NCBI GenBank assembly: GCA_947044405.1
Contig: CAMRHE010000156.1
Location: 663,001-727,000, forward strand
DNA from: Leptodactylus fallax
Lineage: Eukaryota; Chordata; Amphibia; Anura; Leptodactylidae
DNA length: 64,000 bases
Direction: 5' to 3'
In this document: positions 32,277 to 44,485 of the stretch, piece after piece
Numbering within the stretch: position 1 is the first letter of the stretch
Layout: every line of letters starts with the position of its first letter
Notes under the pieces: generated by a model
Told to the model about the DNA's origin: nothing
Seen by the model: only the letters and a program-made list of their open reading frames with translations
The model's database searches: none
Program-made: the position numbers and the translations under genes

Positions 32277-33757
32277 CAGTTGTACTAAAAAGTTTACATA
32301 CCCCGACAGATTTTTTGTTTTTTTGGCCTTTTTTAGAGAATATGAATGATAACACAAAAACTTTTTCTCCACTCATGGTTAGTGGTTGGTTGAAGCCATT
32401 TATTGTCAAACTTCTGTGTTTTCTCTTTTTAAATCATAATGACAACCAAAAACATCAAAATGACCCTATTCAAAAGTTCACATACCCTGGTGATTTTGGC
32501 CTGATAACATGCCCAAAAGTTGACACAAAGGGGTCTGAATGGCTACTATAGGTAACATCCTCACCTGTGATCTGTTTGCTTGTAATCAGTGTGTGCATAA
32601 AAGCTAAGTGAGTTTCTGGGATCCAGAGAGACTGTTGCATCTTTCCTCCAGCCTCTGACGTTTCTGGATTGTGAGTCATGGGGAAAGCAAAAGAATTGTC
32701 CACGGATCTACAGGAAAAGGTAGTTGAACTGTATGAAACAGGAAAGGGATACAAAAAGATATCCAAGGAATTGATAATGCCAGTCAGCAGTGTTCAAACT
32801 GTGATTAACAAATCGAAACTCAAGGGATCTGTAAAAACCAAACCACGGTCAGGTAGACCAACCAAAATTTCGGCCACAACTGCCCGAAACATTGTTCGGG
32901 ATGCAAAGAAAAACCCACACATAACATCAGCTGAAATACAGGTCTCTGAAAACTATCGGTGTGGCTGTTTCAAGGTGCACAATAAGGAGACACTTGAAGA
33001 AAAATGGGCTGCATGGTCGAGTTGCCAGAAGAAAGCCATTACTGTGCAATTGCCACAAAGAATCTTCCCTTCAATACACCAAACAGCACAGAGACAAGCC
33101 TCAAAACTTCTGGAACAAGGTAATTTGGAGTGATGAGACAAAAATCGAACTTTTTGGCCACAACCATAAACATTACATTTGGAGAGGTGTGAACAAGGCC
33201 TATGATGAAAGGAACACCATTCCTACTGTAAAGCACAGAGGTGGATCACTGATGATGTGGGGATGTGTGAGCTTCAAAGGCACAGGAAACTTGGTCAAAG
33301 TTGAAGGAAAGATGAATGCAGCACGTTATCAGCAAATACTGGAGGCAGATTTGCACTCATCAGCCAGGAAGCTGCGCATGGGACGGAATTGGATGTTCCA
33401 ACATGACAATGATCCAAAACACAATGCCAAGTCGACCTGTCATTGGCTACAGCAGAAGAAAGTGAAGGTTCTGGAGTGGCAATCTCAGTCTCCTGACCTC
33501 AACATCATTGAGCCACTCTGGGGAGATCGCAAGTGCACAGTACATGCAAGACAGCCCAAGAATTTACAGGAACTGGAGACTTTTTGCCAAGAAGAATGGG
33601 CAGTTTTACCATCTGAGAAAATAAAGAGCCTCATCCACAAATACCACAAAAGACTTGAAGTTGTCATTGATGTTAAAGGGGGCAATACACAGTATTAAGA
33701 ACTGGGGTATGTGAACTTTTGAACAGTGTCATTTTGATGTTTTTGGTTGTCATTATG
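32277..33757 (+). mobile_element. Tc1/mariner element, CAGTTGTGCTAAAAAG family, copy 2
   Basis: Outer right arm of the palindrome, plus strand, matching 28433-29915 at about 97% by eye. The 3' TIR is cut after GGTTGTCATTATGATT, where the 102-bp duplication begins. The spacer between it and the inner arm (ATATAGATATGCATA) mirrors the left-arm spacer. Confidence 0.88.
32678..33698 (+). pseudogene. Tc1-like transposase, one frameshift from full length
   Basis: This is the best-preserved transposase in the window. MGKAKELSTDLQEKVVELYE opens the helix-turn-helix pair (ISKELIMPVSSVQTVINK), then GRPTKISATTARNIVRDAKK. A 2-bp deletion near 32950 shifts the frame. From there [38 protein letters not shown] (first Asp), [13 protein letters not shown] (second Asp) and SQSPDLNIIEPLWGD (Glu) run open to KGGNTQY and a stop at about 33696. 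About 340 residues in total, the usual Tc1 size. Confidence 0.92.
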
Positions 33758-33859
33758 ATTGAGCATCTATAGTAAGACTTGAAAATTGCTGTTCACAGAC
33801 GCTCTCCATCCAATCTGGCTGAGCTTCAGCTATTTTGCAAAGAAGAATGGGCAAAAATC
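33758..33859 (+). repeat. 102-bp direct duplication, right copy
   Basis: Second copy of the segment at 31143-31244. Beyond it the interrupted Tc1 element continues to its 3' end at 34135. Confidence 0.85.
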
Positions 33860-34132
33860 TTAGTCTCTAGATGTGCAAAGCTGGAAGAGACATAAGCCAA
33901 AAGAATTGCAGCTATAATTGCATTGAAAGGTTGCTCTACAAAGATGATATTGATATAGGGGGCTGAATACTGAAATTTTGAAAACCATGTATGATTTTTG
34001 TTCCATTTCACAATTATCTGCTACTTTATGTTGGCCTCATACTTAAAATCTCAATAAAATATATTTAAGTTTATGGTTGTAAGGTGACAAAATGTGAAAA
34101 AGTTCAAGGAGTATGATTACTTTTGCAAAGCA

Positions 34133-34135
<3 letters not shown>

Positions 34136-34187
<52 letters not shown>

Positions 34188-34228
34188 CACATATCCATAT
34201 CTATCTATCAATCTATCTATCTTATATA
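34136..34228. repeat. (TA)n and CTAT-type microsatellite
   Basis: TA run followed by ATCTATCTATC-like repeats. Confidence 0.9.
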
Positions 34229-35320
34229 TTTTATCTTAAGTGGTAGATATGAGTTATGGTGTTTATGGTGTAATAGATACTATATAGATTGTGTCAGCTT
34301 TCCCTAAGTAATATGGAGTTTTCTCTACTCCAAGTTACATAATATGCAGCCCTAATGGACCTACACCTCTTGGGCATGCACAGTACGAGTGCCCTCTTTC
34401 AAGATGGCGGCGGTTGATTCCCACCTGTACTGCATATGTGTGAGTCTATACTTCTGGGATTGCGCAGTCTAGCAGCAGTACACACGTATTTATGGTACAT
34501 GGAGTTACAGGTCTACTCGGAGGTGGGAGTAATTAACGTTTATCTATTGATTTGTTGCACATGCTGTACATTAATTAGATTATTGGTACTGTTTTTGTTT
34601 TACTATCTAATATTATGCATATTCACTTTCGATCTATGTAGACTATGAATCATATGCACTGTCACTTTATATCTCTATATATATGAAAACAAAATGATGT
34701 TCTCTATTGATTACATTGCTTTTTTTTATGTGAAGAGACAAAAGTCTTCAGAGAACCGTTAGGGTAGCAGTGAGTGTTGGCACTGTCACCATCCAGCTCT
34801 ACCATGTTCCTAACAGCTCCTGAGGGAGATGAGTTATACAGCCCAAGAACTGCCAGAGACAGCCCTGAGACAGGAATTTTCAGCCTGCAAAGTTAATCAT
34901 GGACACCAAAGTACTCCAATAAAAAATTACAACTTTTATTAATACAATTCATAGACTAAAACGACATACAAAAGAGGAGAATAACCACAAGAAAAAAACA
35001 TAACACACAGGATAAGTATAAAACAAGCATAGATAGCATGCCACAGGCAATATACTATGATTAACAGTGAATGAACACATATAAGTGATATAGCAGACAG
35101 AATGTAGAATGCACAATATGCATGGGCAATGATTTTCTGATGATAATGCAGTCATGATAATGCAGTCAAAGAGGCAGTAACAGGGTGAGAAGTCTCCTTC
35201 CATTCTTAGGGCATCCAATTACTGGAGGCGAAATGGAATACGTCAGTTAAAGTCAAGGGGCATTACATAGAAAAGTTCAATTTTGTTTTCATATTTATGT
35301 AGATAACTTATTTAATACCC

Positions 35321-35323
<3 letters not shown>
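34229..35323. other. No gene seen
   Basis: No recognisable coding frame or repeat family. It contains TCAAGATGGCGGCGGTTGA at about 34400 and an AT-rich section around 34920-34980. These may belong to an unrecognised retroelement. Confidence 0.4.

Positions 35324-35389
<66 letters not shown>
35324..35389. repeat. (GT)n(AT)n compound microsatellite
   Basis: About 29 bp of GT repeat followed by about 37 bp of TA repeat, directly before a Tc1 end. Confidence 0.95.
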
Positions 35390-35392
<3 letters not shown>

Positions 35393-35868
35393 CAGTTGTG
35401 TTAAAAAGTTTACATACCCCAGCAGATTTTTTGTTTTTTTGGCCTTTTTTCAGAGAATATGAATGATAACACAAAAATTTTTTTCTCCACTCATGGTTAG
35501 TGGTTGGTTGAAGCCATTTATTGTCAAACTTCTATGTTTTCTCTTTTTAAATCATAATGACAACCAAATACATCAAAATGACCCTATTCAAAAGTTCACA
35601 TACCCTGGTGATTTTGGCCTGATAACTTGCCCAGAAGTTGACACAAAGGGGTTTGAATGACTACTAAAGGTAACATCCTCACCTGTGACCTGTTTGCTTG
35701 TAATCAGTGTGTGCATAAAAGCTGAGTGAGTTTCTGGGATCTAGACAGACTGTGGCATCTTTCCTCCAGCCACTGACGTTTCTGGATTGTGAGTCATGGG
35801 GAAGGCAAAAGAATTGTCCACAGATCTACGGGAAAAGGTAGTTGAACTGTATAAAACAGGAAAGAGAT
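35393..35868 (+). mobile_element. Tc1/mariner element, CAGTTGTGCTAAAAAG family, truncated copy 3
   Basis: Starts CAGTTGTGTTAAAAAGTTTA and runs through the 5' TIR to the first 25 or so codons of transposase (start at about 35796, MGKAKELSTDLREKVVELY). It is cut at 35868 by a different sequence. Confidence 0.85.
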
Positions 35869-36126
35869 ATTTATTGAGGAACAAGAATAATACACTGTAT
35901 TCTGTAACTTATGATCTCAGCTTCTTGTCTGTGAGCTCCATGTGCTCTGCTCTATGCTGTAGCTACAAATAGAGAGAAACTTCCTAGTTTGCTACTCTGG
36001 CCCCCTCCTTTTTAACAATGCTTTATTAACAATATAACACTATCCTTAGAGACAGAAGCTTATGCAGTAATAAACATATAAACAGTAGTTGTTGCAATAC
36101 AGGCAATGATGAACATTGTTCCAACA
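35869..36126 (-). mobile_element. LTR-like stretch
   Basis: On the minus strand it begins TGTTGGAACAATG, a common LTR start, and contains AATAAAGCATTG-type signals. It lies between two Tc1 elements. No coding part or target duplication was found, so this is tentative. Confidence 0.3.
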
Positions 36127-36139
36127 CTCCCACTATATA

Positions 36140-37771
36140 CAGTCATATGAAAAAGTTTGGGCACCCCTATTAATCTTAATCATTTTTAGTTCTAAATATT
36201 TGGGTGTTTGCAACAGCCATTTCAATTTGATATATCTAATAACTGATGGACACAGTAATATTTCAGGATTGAAATGAGGTTTATTGTACTAACAGAAAAT
36301 GTGCAATATGCATTAAACTAAAATTTGACCGGTGCAAAAGTATGGGCACCTCAACAGAAAAGTGACATTAATATTTAGTAGATCCTCCTTTTTCAAAAAT
36401 AACAGCCTCTAGTCGCTTTCTGTAGCTTTTAATCAGTTCCTGGATCCTGGATGAAGGTATTTTTGACCATTCCTCTTTACAAAACAATTCCAGTTCAGTT
36501 AAGTTTGATGGTCGCCGAGCATGGACAGCCCGCTTCAAATTATCCCACAGATGTTCAATGATATTCAGGTCTGGGGACTGGGATGGCCATTCCAGAACAT
36601 TGTAATTGTTCCTCTGCATGAATGCCTGAGTAGATTTGGAGCTGTGTTTTGGATCATTGTCTTGCTGAAATATCCATCCCCGGCGTAACTTCAAATTCGT
36701 CACTGATTCTTTACATTATTCTCAAGAATCTGCTGATACTGAGTTGAATCCATGCGACCCTCAACTTTAACAAGATTCCCGTGCCGGCATTGGCCACACA
36801 GCCCCAAAGCATGATGGAACCTCCACCAAATTTTACAGTGGGTAGCAAGTGTTTTTTTGGAATGCTGTGTTTTTTTGATGCCATGCATAACGTCTTTTTG
36901 TATGACCAAACAACTCAATCTTTGTTTCATCAGTCCACAGGACCTTCTTCCAAAATGAAGCTGGCTTGTCCAAATGTGCTTTACATACCTCAGGCGACTC
37001 TGTTTGTGGCGTGCTTTCAGAAACGGCTTTCGCATCACTCTCCCATACAGCTTCTCCTTGTGCAAAGTGTGCTGTATTGTTGACCGATGCACAGTGACAC
37101 CATCTGCAGCAAGATGATGCTGCAGCTCTTTGGAGGTGGTCTGTGGATTGTCCTTACTGTTCTCACCATTCTTCTTCTCTGCCTTTCTGATATTTTTCTT
37201 GGCCTGCCACTCTGGCTCAACAAGAACTGTCCCTTGGTCTTCCATTCCTTACTATTCCTCACAGTGGAAACTGACAGGTTAAATCTCTGAGACAACTTTT
37301 GTATCCTTCCCCTGAATAACTATGTTGAACAATCTTTGTTTTCAGATCATTTGAGAGTTGTTTTAAGGAGCCCATGATGCCACTCTTAAGAGGAGATTCA
37401 AATAGGAGAACAACTTGCAATTGGCCACCTTAAATACCTTTTCTCATGATTGGATACACCTGGCTATGAAGTTCAAAGCTCAGTGAGGTTACAAAACCAA
37501 TTTTGTGCTCAGTAAGTCAGTAAAAAGTAGTTAGGAGTATTCAAATCAATAAAATGATAAGGGTACCCAAATTTTTCACCGGTCAAATTTTGGTTTAATG
37601 CATATTGCACATTTTCTGTTAGTACAATAAACCTCATTTCAATCCTGAAATATTACTGTGTCCATCAGTTATTAGATATATCAAATTGAAATGGCTGTTG
37701 CAAACACCCAAATATTTAGAACTAAAAATGATTAAGATTAATAGGGGTGCCCAAACTTTTTCATATGACTG
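36140..37771 (-). mobile_element. Tc1/mariner element, CAGTCATATGAAAAAG family
   Basis: Ends CAGTCATATGAAAAAGTTTG and AACTTTTTCATATGACTG, flanked by TA at 36138-36139 and 37772-37773. TIRs are over 200 bp and nearly identical. The length of 1632 bp is full size. Confidence 0.93.
36368..37375 (-). pseudogene. Tc1-like transposase with frameshifts
   Basis: ATG at 37375 (MGSLKQLSNDLKTKIVQ), then frames at 37295-37035 and 37245-36700 that overlap and shift (SQRFNLSVSTVRN, GRPRKISERQRRRMVRT). A final clean frame at 36703-36368 has RRGWIFQQDNDPKHSSKS and SQSPDLNIIEHLWDNLKRAV. The first-Asp region is near 36930 in another frame. At least three frame changes make it inactive. Confidence 0.9.
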
Positions 37772-37789
37772 TATATAGTGAGAGGATAG

Positions 37790-38180
37790 GCTCAGTGGCA
37801 GCAGCAGCGGACCCAGACAGTCAGAGACAGACACAAGAAAGTCAGGTACAAACAGGTTTTACCCTGTACGTTTATTTATTCCAAAACGGCAAAACAAAAT
37901 AAACCTTAACATTGAGGCAAAAAGATAACAGAAATCCTACTTGTCTGAACTACTAACTATACAAAGAGTCCCTAACTATACGTGTGGCTGAAGCAACACA
38001 TAGGGCAAAAACACAAGCAATAGTTCAGACTGGTCTCTCACCAGTTGTCAGAGTGTTAGGACAGAACCCAGATCCTCCTCTCTCCCCCAGGAACTGCCTA
38101 GGACTGAGGTCTTGACAACCTTTTATAGGCCCTTTAATGAGGCCAAGCTTCCACCTGTGCTTGAAGGCTCCTTCCTGCTG
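37790..38180 (-). mobile_element. LTR-like sequence, minus strand
   Basis: Reading the minus strand gives a TATA box (CCTATAAAAGG, about 38120-38132) and further along a polyadenylation signal (GGAATAAATAAACG, about 37867-37882), in the order expected of an LTR. No gag or pol is attached on this strand. It may be a solo LTR; the limits are approximate. Confidence 0.5.
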
Positions 38181-38261
38181 TAAGACAGGACATGGTTAAC
38201 AAAAAAGCCTTCTCACAACTGAGGTTTTGTTACAGATCTGTGTTGCAACCTCACTTACCAT

Positions 38262-38702
38262 ACATAAGTGAGGAATCTGGGGGAGATATAGCGACCTTCC
38301 AGGACTTTACCTGTGGGGCAACTCCAGAGGGAGTGTACGCAGCAGGAGAGCTGCTGTGGAAGCCTGCAGGGAGCAGATGTGCGCTGGAAACAGTCAGAGA
38401 CAGACAGGTGGTCTGTCCCAGGAGGACTGAGTTTCCACAGAGGACATTGTTTGAGCTGACTGTGAGTCAGGCTGCTTCTTGTCCCCAGAGGCTAGTAAGG
38501 GAGCAAGCAGTGAGGTAGTGCCCTAAGTGTGGCCCAGGCTGTTGTTATTTTGTTTATGTTCCACTTTTAAGCTGAATAAAAGCCATTTTACTTTGGATTA
38601 GCACCGTCTGAATGCTGCTTCTCCGGCACCCAGTACCACCTACACCGCTGTAGATTCCAGGAGGCTGCCGCCTTTGAGGCTAAATCCCCCTAAATTGTCA
38701 CA
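38262..38702 (+). mobile_element. LTR-like leader of the plus-strand gypsy element
   Basis: It contains AAGCTGAATAAAAGCC (polyadenylation signal at about 38574) and ends CCTAAATTGTCACA shortly before gag/pol sequence. The left limit is uncertain. Most of gag is missing between this and the knuckle at about 38730. Confidence 0.45.
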
Positions 38703-40165
38703 TAGACTGTTTGCAATATCCAGCTTCTACACACATTGCTTTGGGAACCCAGCCACATTGCTCGCCGATGCCCAAAGAGGTGGAGTTCTCAAAAGACTCT
38801 GTCTCCTCCCCACCCCAAGAATAGGCTGTCAGGAAATGGGGAAGTAGAGTCCTATACTGGCCCCCCAGTGACATCCAAGGCATACGCTACTACTCCACCC
38901 TCGGTTGCTAGTTTGGAACAGCTTCCAGAGGGATTAGTAGGACCTGCTCCACAAGTACCAGCCTGTATAAATGAACAGCCCTGCGCTGTTGGATAGCGGA
39001 TCTCAAGTGTCCATTTTTGAAAAATGGTACAAGAAATACCTTTCAGATGTGCCCCTAAAGCCTTTATCGGGACTCGTGGTTTGGGGATTGAGTGAAAATA
39101 GTTATCCCTATAGAGGATATGTGACTGTTACACTACGATTCCCAAAGACAGTTGCTGGAATTGAGAAGGATACACCTATCATTACCCTGGTCTGCCCAGA
39201 GGCTGAAGCAGACCAGAGATCAGTATCTGTTATCATGGGAACAAATGCAAACATCTTTCGCACACTAGCACAGTGGTGCCGAGAAATTGGGGGAGACGAT
39301 TATCCACAGACCCTCACCATTCACCCAACCTGTCTGGCTGCCTATGTGAAAAATAAGGAGGAAGAAAGAAGAGAGCTTCATCCTGAGTGTTTTGATCCCT
39401 GCTTTGAATATAGTGACCTGACGAAGGATGAAAGAGAGTTACTAATTCAAGGCCTGATGGAATGTGGTGCTGCCTTCTCATTGGGGGACTGGGACTTGGG
39501 TATGGCAAAAGCAGTGGAGCATCGTATCCGATTAACTAATGAAAAGCCTTTCCGAGAGAGGTCCCGAAGGCTAGCTCCAGCAGATGCTGAGGATGTCAGA
39601 CAGCACCTGTGGGGTCTTCTAGATACTGGAGTCATCATAGAGTCCAACAGCCCATACACTTCCCCTATTGTGGTTGCTCGGAAGAAAAATGGGGATATAC
39701 GGATGTGTGTGGATTACCGCACTTTGAACAGATGCACGGTCCCTGATCAATACACTGTGCCCAAGACTGATGAAGCCTTGGATTGCTTACAAGGCAGCCA
39801 GTGGTTTTCAGTGTTAGACCTCCGGAGTGGGTACTACCAAATTCCCATGAGCAAGGAGGACCAAGAAAAGACTGCTTTCATCTGCCCCATTGGGTTCTTC
39901 CAGTTCCAGTGGATGCCTCAAGGAGTGACTGGTGCCCGCGTCACTTTCCAAAGGTGCATGGATAAGGTGATGGGAGACTTGAATTACAGAGAAGTATTGG
40001 TCTACTTGGATGACCTTATAGTGCTTGGGCAGACACTGCAAGAGCACAACCAGAGGTTGTTCAAGGTATTGGACCGTCTGAAGGAGGCTGGGCTAAAGTT
40101 GTCCCTTGACAAGTGCCGATTCTGCCAGAAGGCTGTGAAGTATGTGGGACACATTCTCAGTCGGG
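38703..40165 (+). pseudogene. Ty3/gypsy nucleocapsid, protease and RT fragment
   Basis: The decayed knuckle (PSHIARRCPKR near 38745, with a 1-bp loss just before) is followed by a linker. From 38971 an open frame of about 400 codons starts with ALLDSGSQVSIF (retropepsin DSG). Then come VSVIMGTNANIF, SRRLAPADAEDVRQHLWGLL and the RT: NSPYTSPIVVARKKNGDIRM, SVLDLRSGYYQIPM (first catalytic Asp) and VYLDDLIVLGQTL (YLDD at about residues 345-348). It ends after VKYVGHILS. RNase H and integrase are absent. Protease-RT order is the ordinary gypsy order as far as it goes. Confidence 0.85.
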
Positions 40166-41196
40166 AAGCAGCAATGAAAACACTTAGGTCAATTGTTCTA
40201 TATAGCAGTTCAAAGTACCAAAACTTTCACTGTCATCATACAGTACATATATACCTTACTGCTGCTATAGAACCCATAGCAAGAGGGCTAAATGAAGCAA
40301 GCCTATAAAATTGGTTCATTTAGTCCCAATGGATGCACTGTATTCAACATTAAGATCCATCTTGCTTCATTCTGCAGTACCTTCTTGTCAAAATCACCCC
40401 TTCCCATGTTGATTTCACAACATAATCCCCTAAAAAAAGATCTTTCCAGAGTTTCCCCCTTCGCAGGCAACAACGTGTCTTGCCACAGGTTTGTCTTCTC
40501 AGCTTTCAATATCCCCAATGTGATCTCTTATGCTTCAGTAAAACAGAAAAAAAAGACACAAGCGAGCAGCATATAGCGTGAATCCATTATAGGAAAGTAT
40601 ATAAAACTACAAAAAATACACTCGTAATCGTTGGCCTCTCACCTTAGTTTGTTGTGATAGGTCACAACAAGAACTGTGTTCATCACCATATTATGAAATA
40701 GCCAAGGGTACTGCTGCATATCATCATACGCCAGTGGATTGTCCAGGGCATCCTGTTTTTGATGGTTATTCCTGGCCTGATTTTTTGTGATCTCTTATGC
40801 ATCTTCTAAACTCTCTTAAGGTTTTAACCATGTATTGGAATCCTCATTCGCAAGTGATCAAATAGATCACACCAGTAGTACTACAGTTAACAAAAAGGCA
40901 CATTAGGAAAACCTGCCCAGTAGATATTTTAAAGGATTTGCTCTAATGAACTGACATATAAGGCCTTACATGAACCACAACTGTAAGTAACAACGGGTTT
41001 TTCAGAGAGCCAAGTCCCTGAATCATTCAAGGATACAAGATGACTATCCAGAAAGTATCATCTTTTGAACCAGTTACAGAAGAAGTCTCCCAGCTTCTCT
41101 CTGCTTCTTGCCCTACTATCTGCAGTAGTGTCCCATTCCCCTCACACCTTCTCCAATCTCTGTCGCCTACCGTCACTACTTACCTTACTAAAATAT
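40166..41196. other. No gene seen
   Basis: Directly after the broken gypsy RT. No family signatures in any frame. Confidence 0.45.
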
Positions 41197-41516
41197 TTAA
41201 AGGGAGTCTATTACTGCCCCCAGCTACTTTAAACTGCGCCCATGGTGCTGTAGATGCTGTTAGCAGAATAAAAACAATACCTTTCTTAAGTTTTAGAGCC
41301 CCAGGGATGCGTAGAGAAAGCACTTTTATTCTTTATTCAAATGAGAATCTTGGAGCACAGGGGGAGTTTTTTTCAGGCACTGAGCACAGCTTAATCATCA
41401 CTAAACACGCCCATCCTGCATTCAGCTCGTCCCCCTGCTGATTGTGTGTATATAGGCACACCATTATTACTATATTTTTCAACTGACACATTTATAGAAA
41501 TATACTGTCTCTTTAA
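41197..41516. mobile_element. TTAA-target MITE
   Basis: TTAAAGGGAGTCTATTA at the left and ATATACTGTCTCTTTAA at the right are imperfect inverted ends, both including TTAA. Non-coding. Related in style to 5534-5863. Confidence 0.5.
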
Positions 41517-42506
41517 CATCTTTAAGATGGAGAAATATATTTTATCTTCAAGCTTATGGAAAGATACCATGTCACAATAATGTCTGCATTTAGTTCTGCT
41601 TTTGAGATGTTGTTTATTTTAATATCAGAACTTATGATCTCTTGCAACATGTTAGAGCCATCAATGCACCTTCTGATGGAGGTGATTGACATCTCCCTCA
41701 CAGTCCCCTCATATCCTAATGCCATGAAGGAGATGTCAGTCATGCCCAGGAGGGATGATTAGCAAACAGATAGCATGACTAGCCTAAAGTTGCTCCCATC
41801 AGTCCTGACTACTTAGGGAGGGTAAGTTGCGTAAGACTTTTTTATGCTTTCATACATTTAGAACGTCACTTTACTTTAAAAGAAAGAAATTATTGAACAA
41901 TGCAATTGTGAAACAGAGGTACAAAAATGTATATGTTGGGATATTGCTAAATAAGCAGGATGGAATCACATATCTGACTACACAATTTTTTATGTTCATA
42001 TGTACTATTTAAGAGAAGTCATGGATGGCACTATATGACATCCATCACCAGCCTCCGATAAATGGATGCCTTGGGCTGCTCCAGTGAAGTAACTGTCTAT
42101 ACTGTAGACAGTATGGAATTTTTCTGTGACAGACAGTAGAGGGAAAGTTGGTCTGTACTTTTTAGAACTGTATAGAAATAGTTTGCATGTCTACTTATGT
42201 CTTGGTATGAAAAAAGGCCTTGTATGACTTGTAGGTCTTGTATGGCTTTATGAGAGTAAATAAAGTTGGACTATGTAATCTCCTTTGCCTTGGAATTTTT
42301 TTTTTCATTACATGAGACATGTGAGACATAGGGATCAATATAGACAGATGTCAAATAGAGTACAGTGAGAGATGTATATAAAATATAAGCATGGCTCTTT
42401 TGCCCTATAATGTGATTTCACATGTTGTGATTTCATAATATTTTTGAAACTTAACCATCACTGGACACATAGCTATCTTACAATACGGAAATATTGTACT
42501 TGTAAA
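41517..42506. other. No gene seen
   Basis: Short frames on both strands at 41520-41760 have no recognisable motif. AT content is ordinary. Confidence 0.45.
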
Positions 42507-43735
42507 CAGTGGTGAAGCTAGCCTCTCCAAAAAAAAATTGAGTTTCCATGCTTCTAGCTTTACACGCTGTTATCGTCGCACAATATACACAATACACAAA
42601 GTTATAAAACAGTTTTTAAGAATTCTTCCTGTATTACTTCAGTATCAGAGATCAACAACACAGCATTAACAATGAAAGTAACTTCACGCATCTTCTGCTT
42701 GGTGGATGGACGAGCCCACGTGGCCTCCATTCTCTATAACAGGAGCGCCGCAGATAGCTAAGTACTGGACTTCGGCTATCTTTGGCACTCCCATTGAAGT
42801 GAATGAGAGCCATGCGGATTCGTCCATCCACCAGGTGACACACCTATATTCAGCCTCAGCCAGGCTAAATTCCCACCCAGTGGGGGTAAAAAAAACAATT
42901 CTCAGGTTCAGCGGGGGTCTCTGCAGACAGACCCCCATCAATCAGGTATTTATCCTCTATCATTTAAGTGAATACAGGGCAGTAACATTTTGTGACTTAC
43001 AGGTGACGTCTCTGACTAATCCTTCACATTTCCCTTCTCTTCCCTTTGGACCGCCATGACCACTTCTTCCAGCTGTGACTTGTCTCTGTAAAGTTTGTAA
43101 CACAGACATCTTTGGCTCCTCACTTTTCCAGACATCCAACCCACATTGTCCTCACCTGCACACCCATCCTGCTGCTACCCTCAATTATAAAATATATGAT
43201 ATAACCCCCCCATAATGAATAATACCCCCAAGTGCATCTTTATATTAATAATGTCCATGTGTAGCCTGTATAAATAGTGCCTCTTATTAATAATGCCCCA
43301 GGTGTTTCCTAAAAAACAAAAAGGTTTTCCAGGTCATTAATAAACTAATCAGTGGGGCTCAAAAACCCAGGAGCCCTACTGATCAGCTGTTTGAATGGTA
43401 CCTGTATAAGCGTCGTGACGCTTCTCTGTTTACATAGTGTCATTCATCTCATAGCGGCCATGTAATGTCACTACAGCCTCGTCCTATACATGTCTATGTG
43501 ACAAGGCTGTAATTACATCACACAATCACTATAAACAGACAGCGTATGATATAAATAGGTGCCATAGCCCCTGTTTATTATGCCCAATGTACACACACTA
43601 TAATGTTCCACAGCAGCCCCTGCACACAGTATTACACAGTATTATGGCCCGCAGCGGCCCCTGCATATGGTGTTATGGCTGGCAGCGGCCCCTGCACACG
43701 GTGTTATGGCCTGGTACAGTGGTTGCCTTTGCACA
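42507..43735 (-). mobile_element. hAT element, copy B, truncated at the minisatellite end
   Basis: It begins with the family terminus CAGTGGTGAAGCTAGCC at 42507 and continues through the sub-terminal region, the hairpin (42698-42833) and the 1.1-kb internal part shared with copy A. It has only three or four minisatellite units (43605-43720), then loses similarity. The opposite terminus (CAGGGG type) is missing. Confidence 0.82.
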
Positions 43736-44485
43736 CAGGCACTGCTGTGTGGAGGGGCCCTAAAGCCATCTGCCAAATGAGAAGACACCATGGTAGGCAT
43801 GGTCCTATTACAGATTTTGTATTGGTACCCTTCAGCTTCAAAGTATACCTTGGAAAAGGGGAAGTTATAAAAGTAAAATATTTTGTGATAACTTGAATTT
43901 GCCTTTAAATACTCAGTTAGGCTATGTTCACATTTGAGTAGGAATCCGTCCGTTGCAGAGTCCATCTAATATCGTGGACGAAAAGTCCTGTGTCACCAGT
44001 GACTTATACAAGTATCACAGAAAGCAATTCATAGCTACCATGTCCTGTAAAATAAAATATTGTATATAATAAAAATATGTCATATGATTATTTCTAACTG
44101 AAGTGAATCACACATATGGGAACAATGAAAAATGTCATCTTGAGCACATGTTGATGTGACTATGCACCCAACATCTTTCACATTTCCAAAAGAAAATGCA
44201 GTGAACCTAAAGACAACTATACACAACATGATTTTAAGTTTGAGATAATATTTTGAAAGAGTGCACAAGACTTAGATATTATGTCAAATGACTGAAAGGC
44301 CTTAGTACCAATCTGTCAAAATATTGATTTTCAGGTTGTCAGCTACTATCTCGGCAACATTTAAAAGATTTTGCAACTATAAATCTAAATTTGAAGTGAC
44401 AATTTGCAATTCCAATTACTAATGAACGTTTATTAATTTTCTTTTCCAATTATAATACATTATGTTAATACTGCTGCTAAACCAA
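43736..44485. other. No gene seen
   Basis: Possibly old interspersed repeats (GGCTATGTTCACATTTGAG is a common frog repeat style). No coding evidence. Confidence 0.4.

Larger units (their letters stand above)
29937..34135 (+). mobile_element. Tc1/mariner element, CAGTGCCTTGCAAAAG family, split by an inverted insert
   Basis: It starts CAGTGCCTTGCAAAAGTATT at 29937 and ends ACTTTTGCAAAGCACTG at 34135. The element's own sequence is 29937-31244 plus 33860-34135, about 1584 bp, the normal length. Between them lies a 2.6-kb insert made of an inverted copy of its own 5' part (31242-32260), a copy of the neighbouring element (32277-33757) and a 102-bp direct duplication. Confidence 0.85.
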
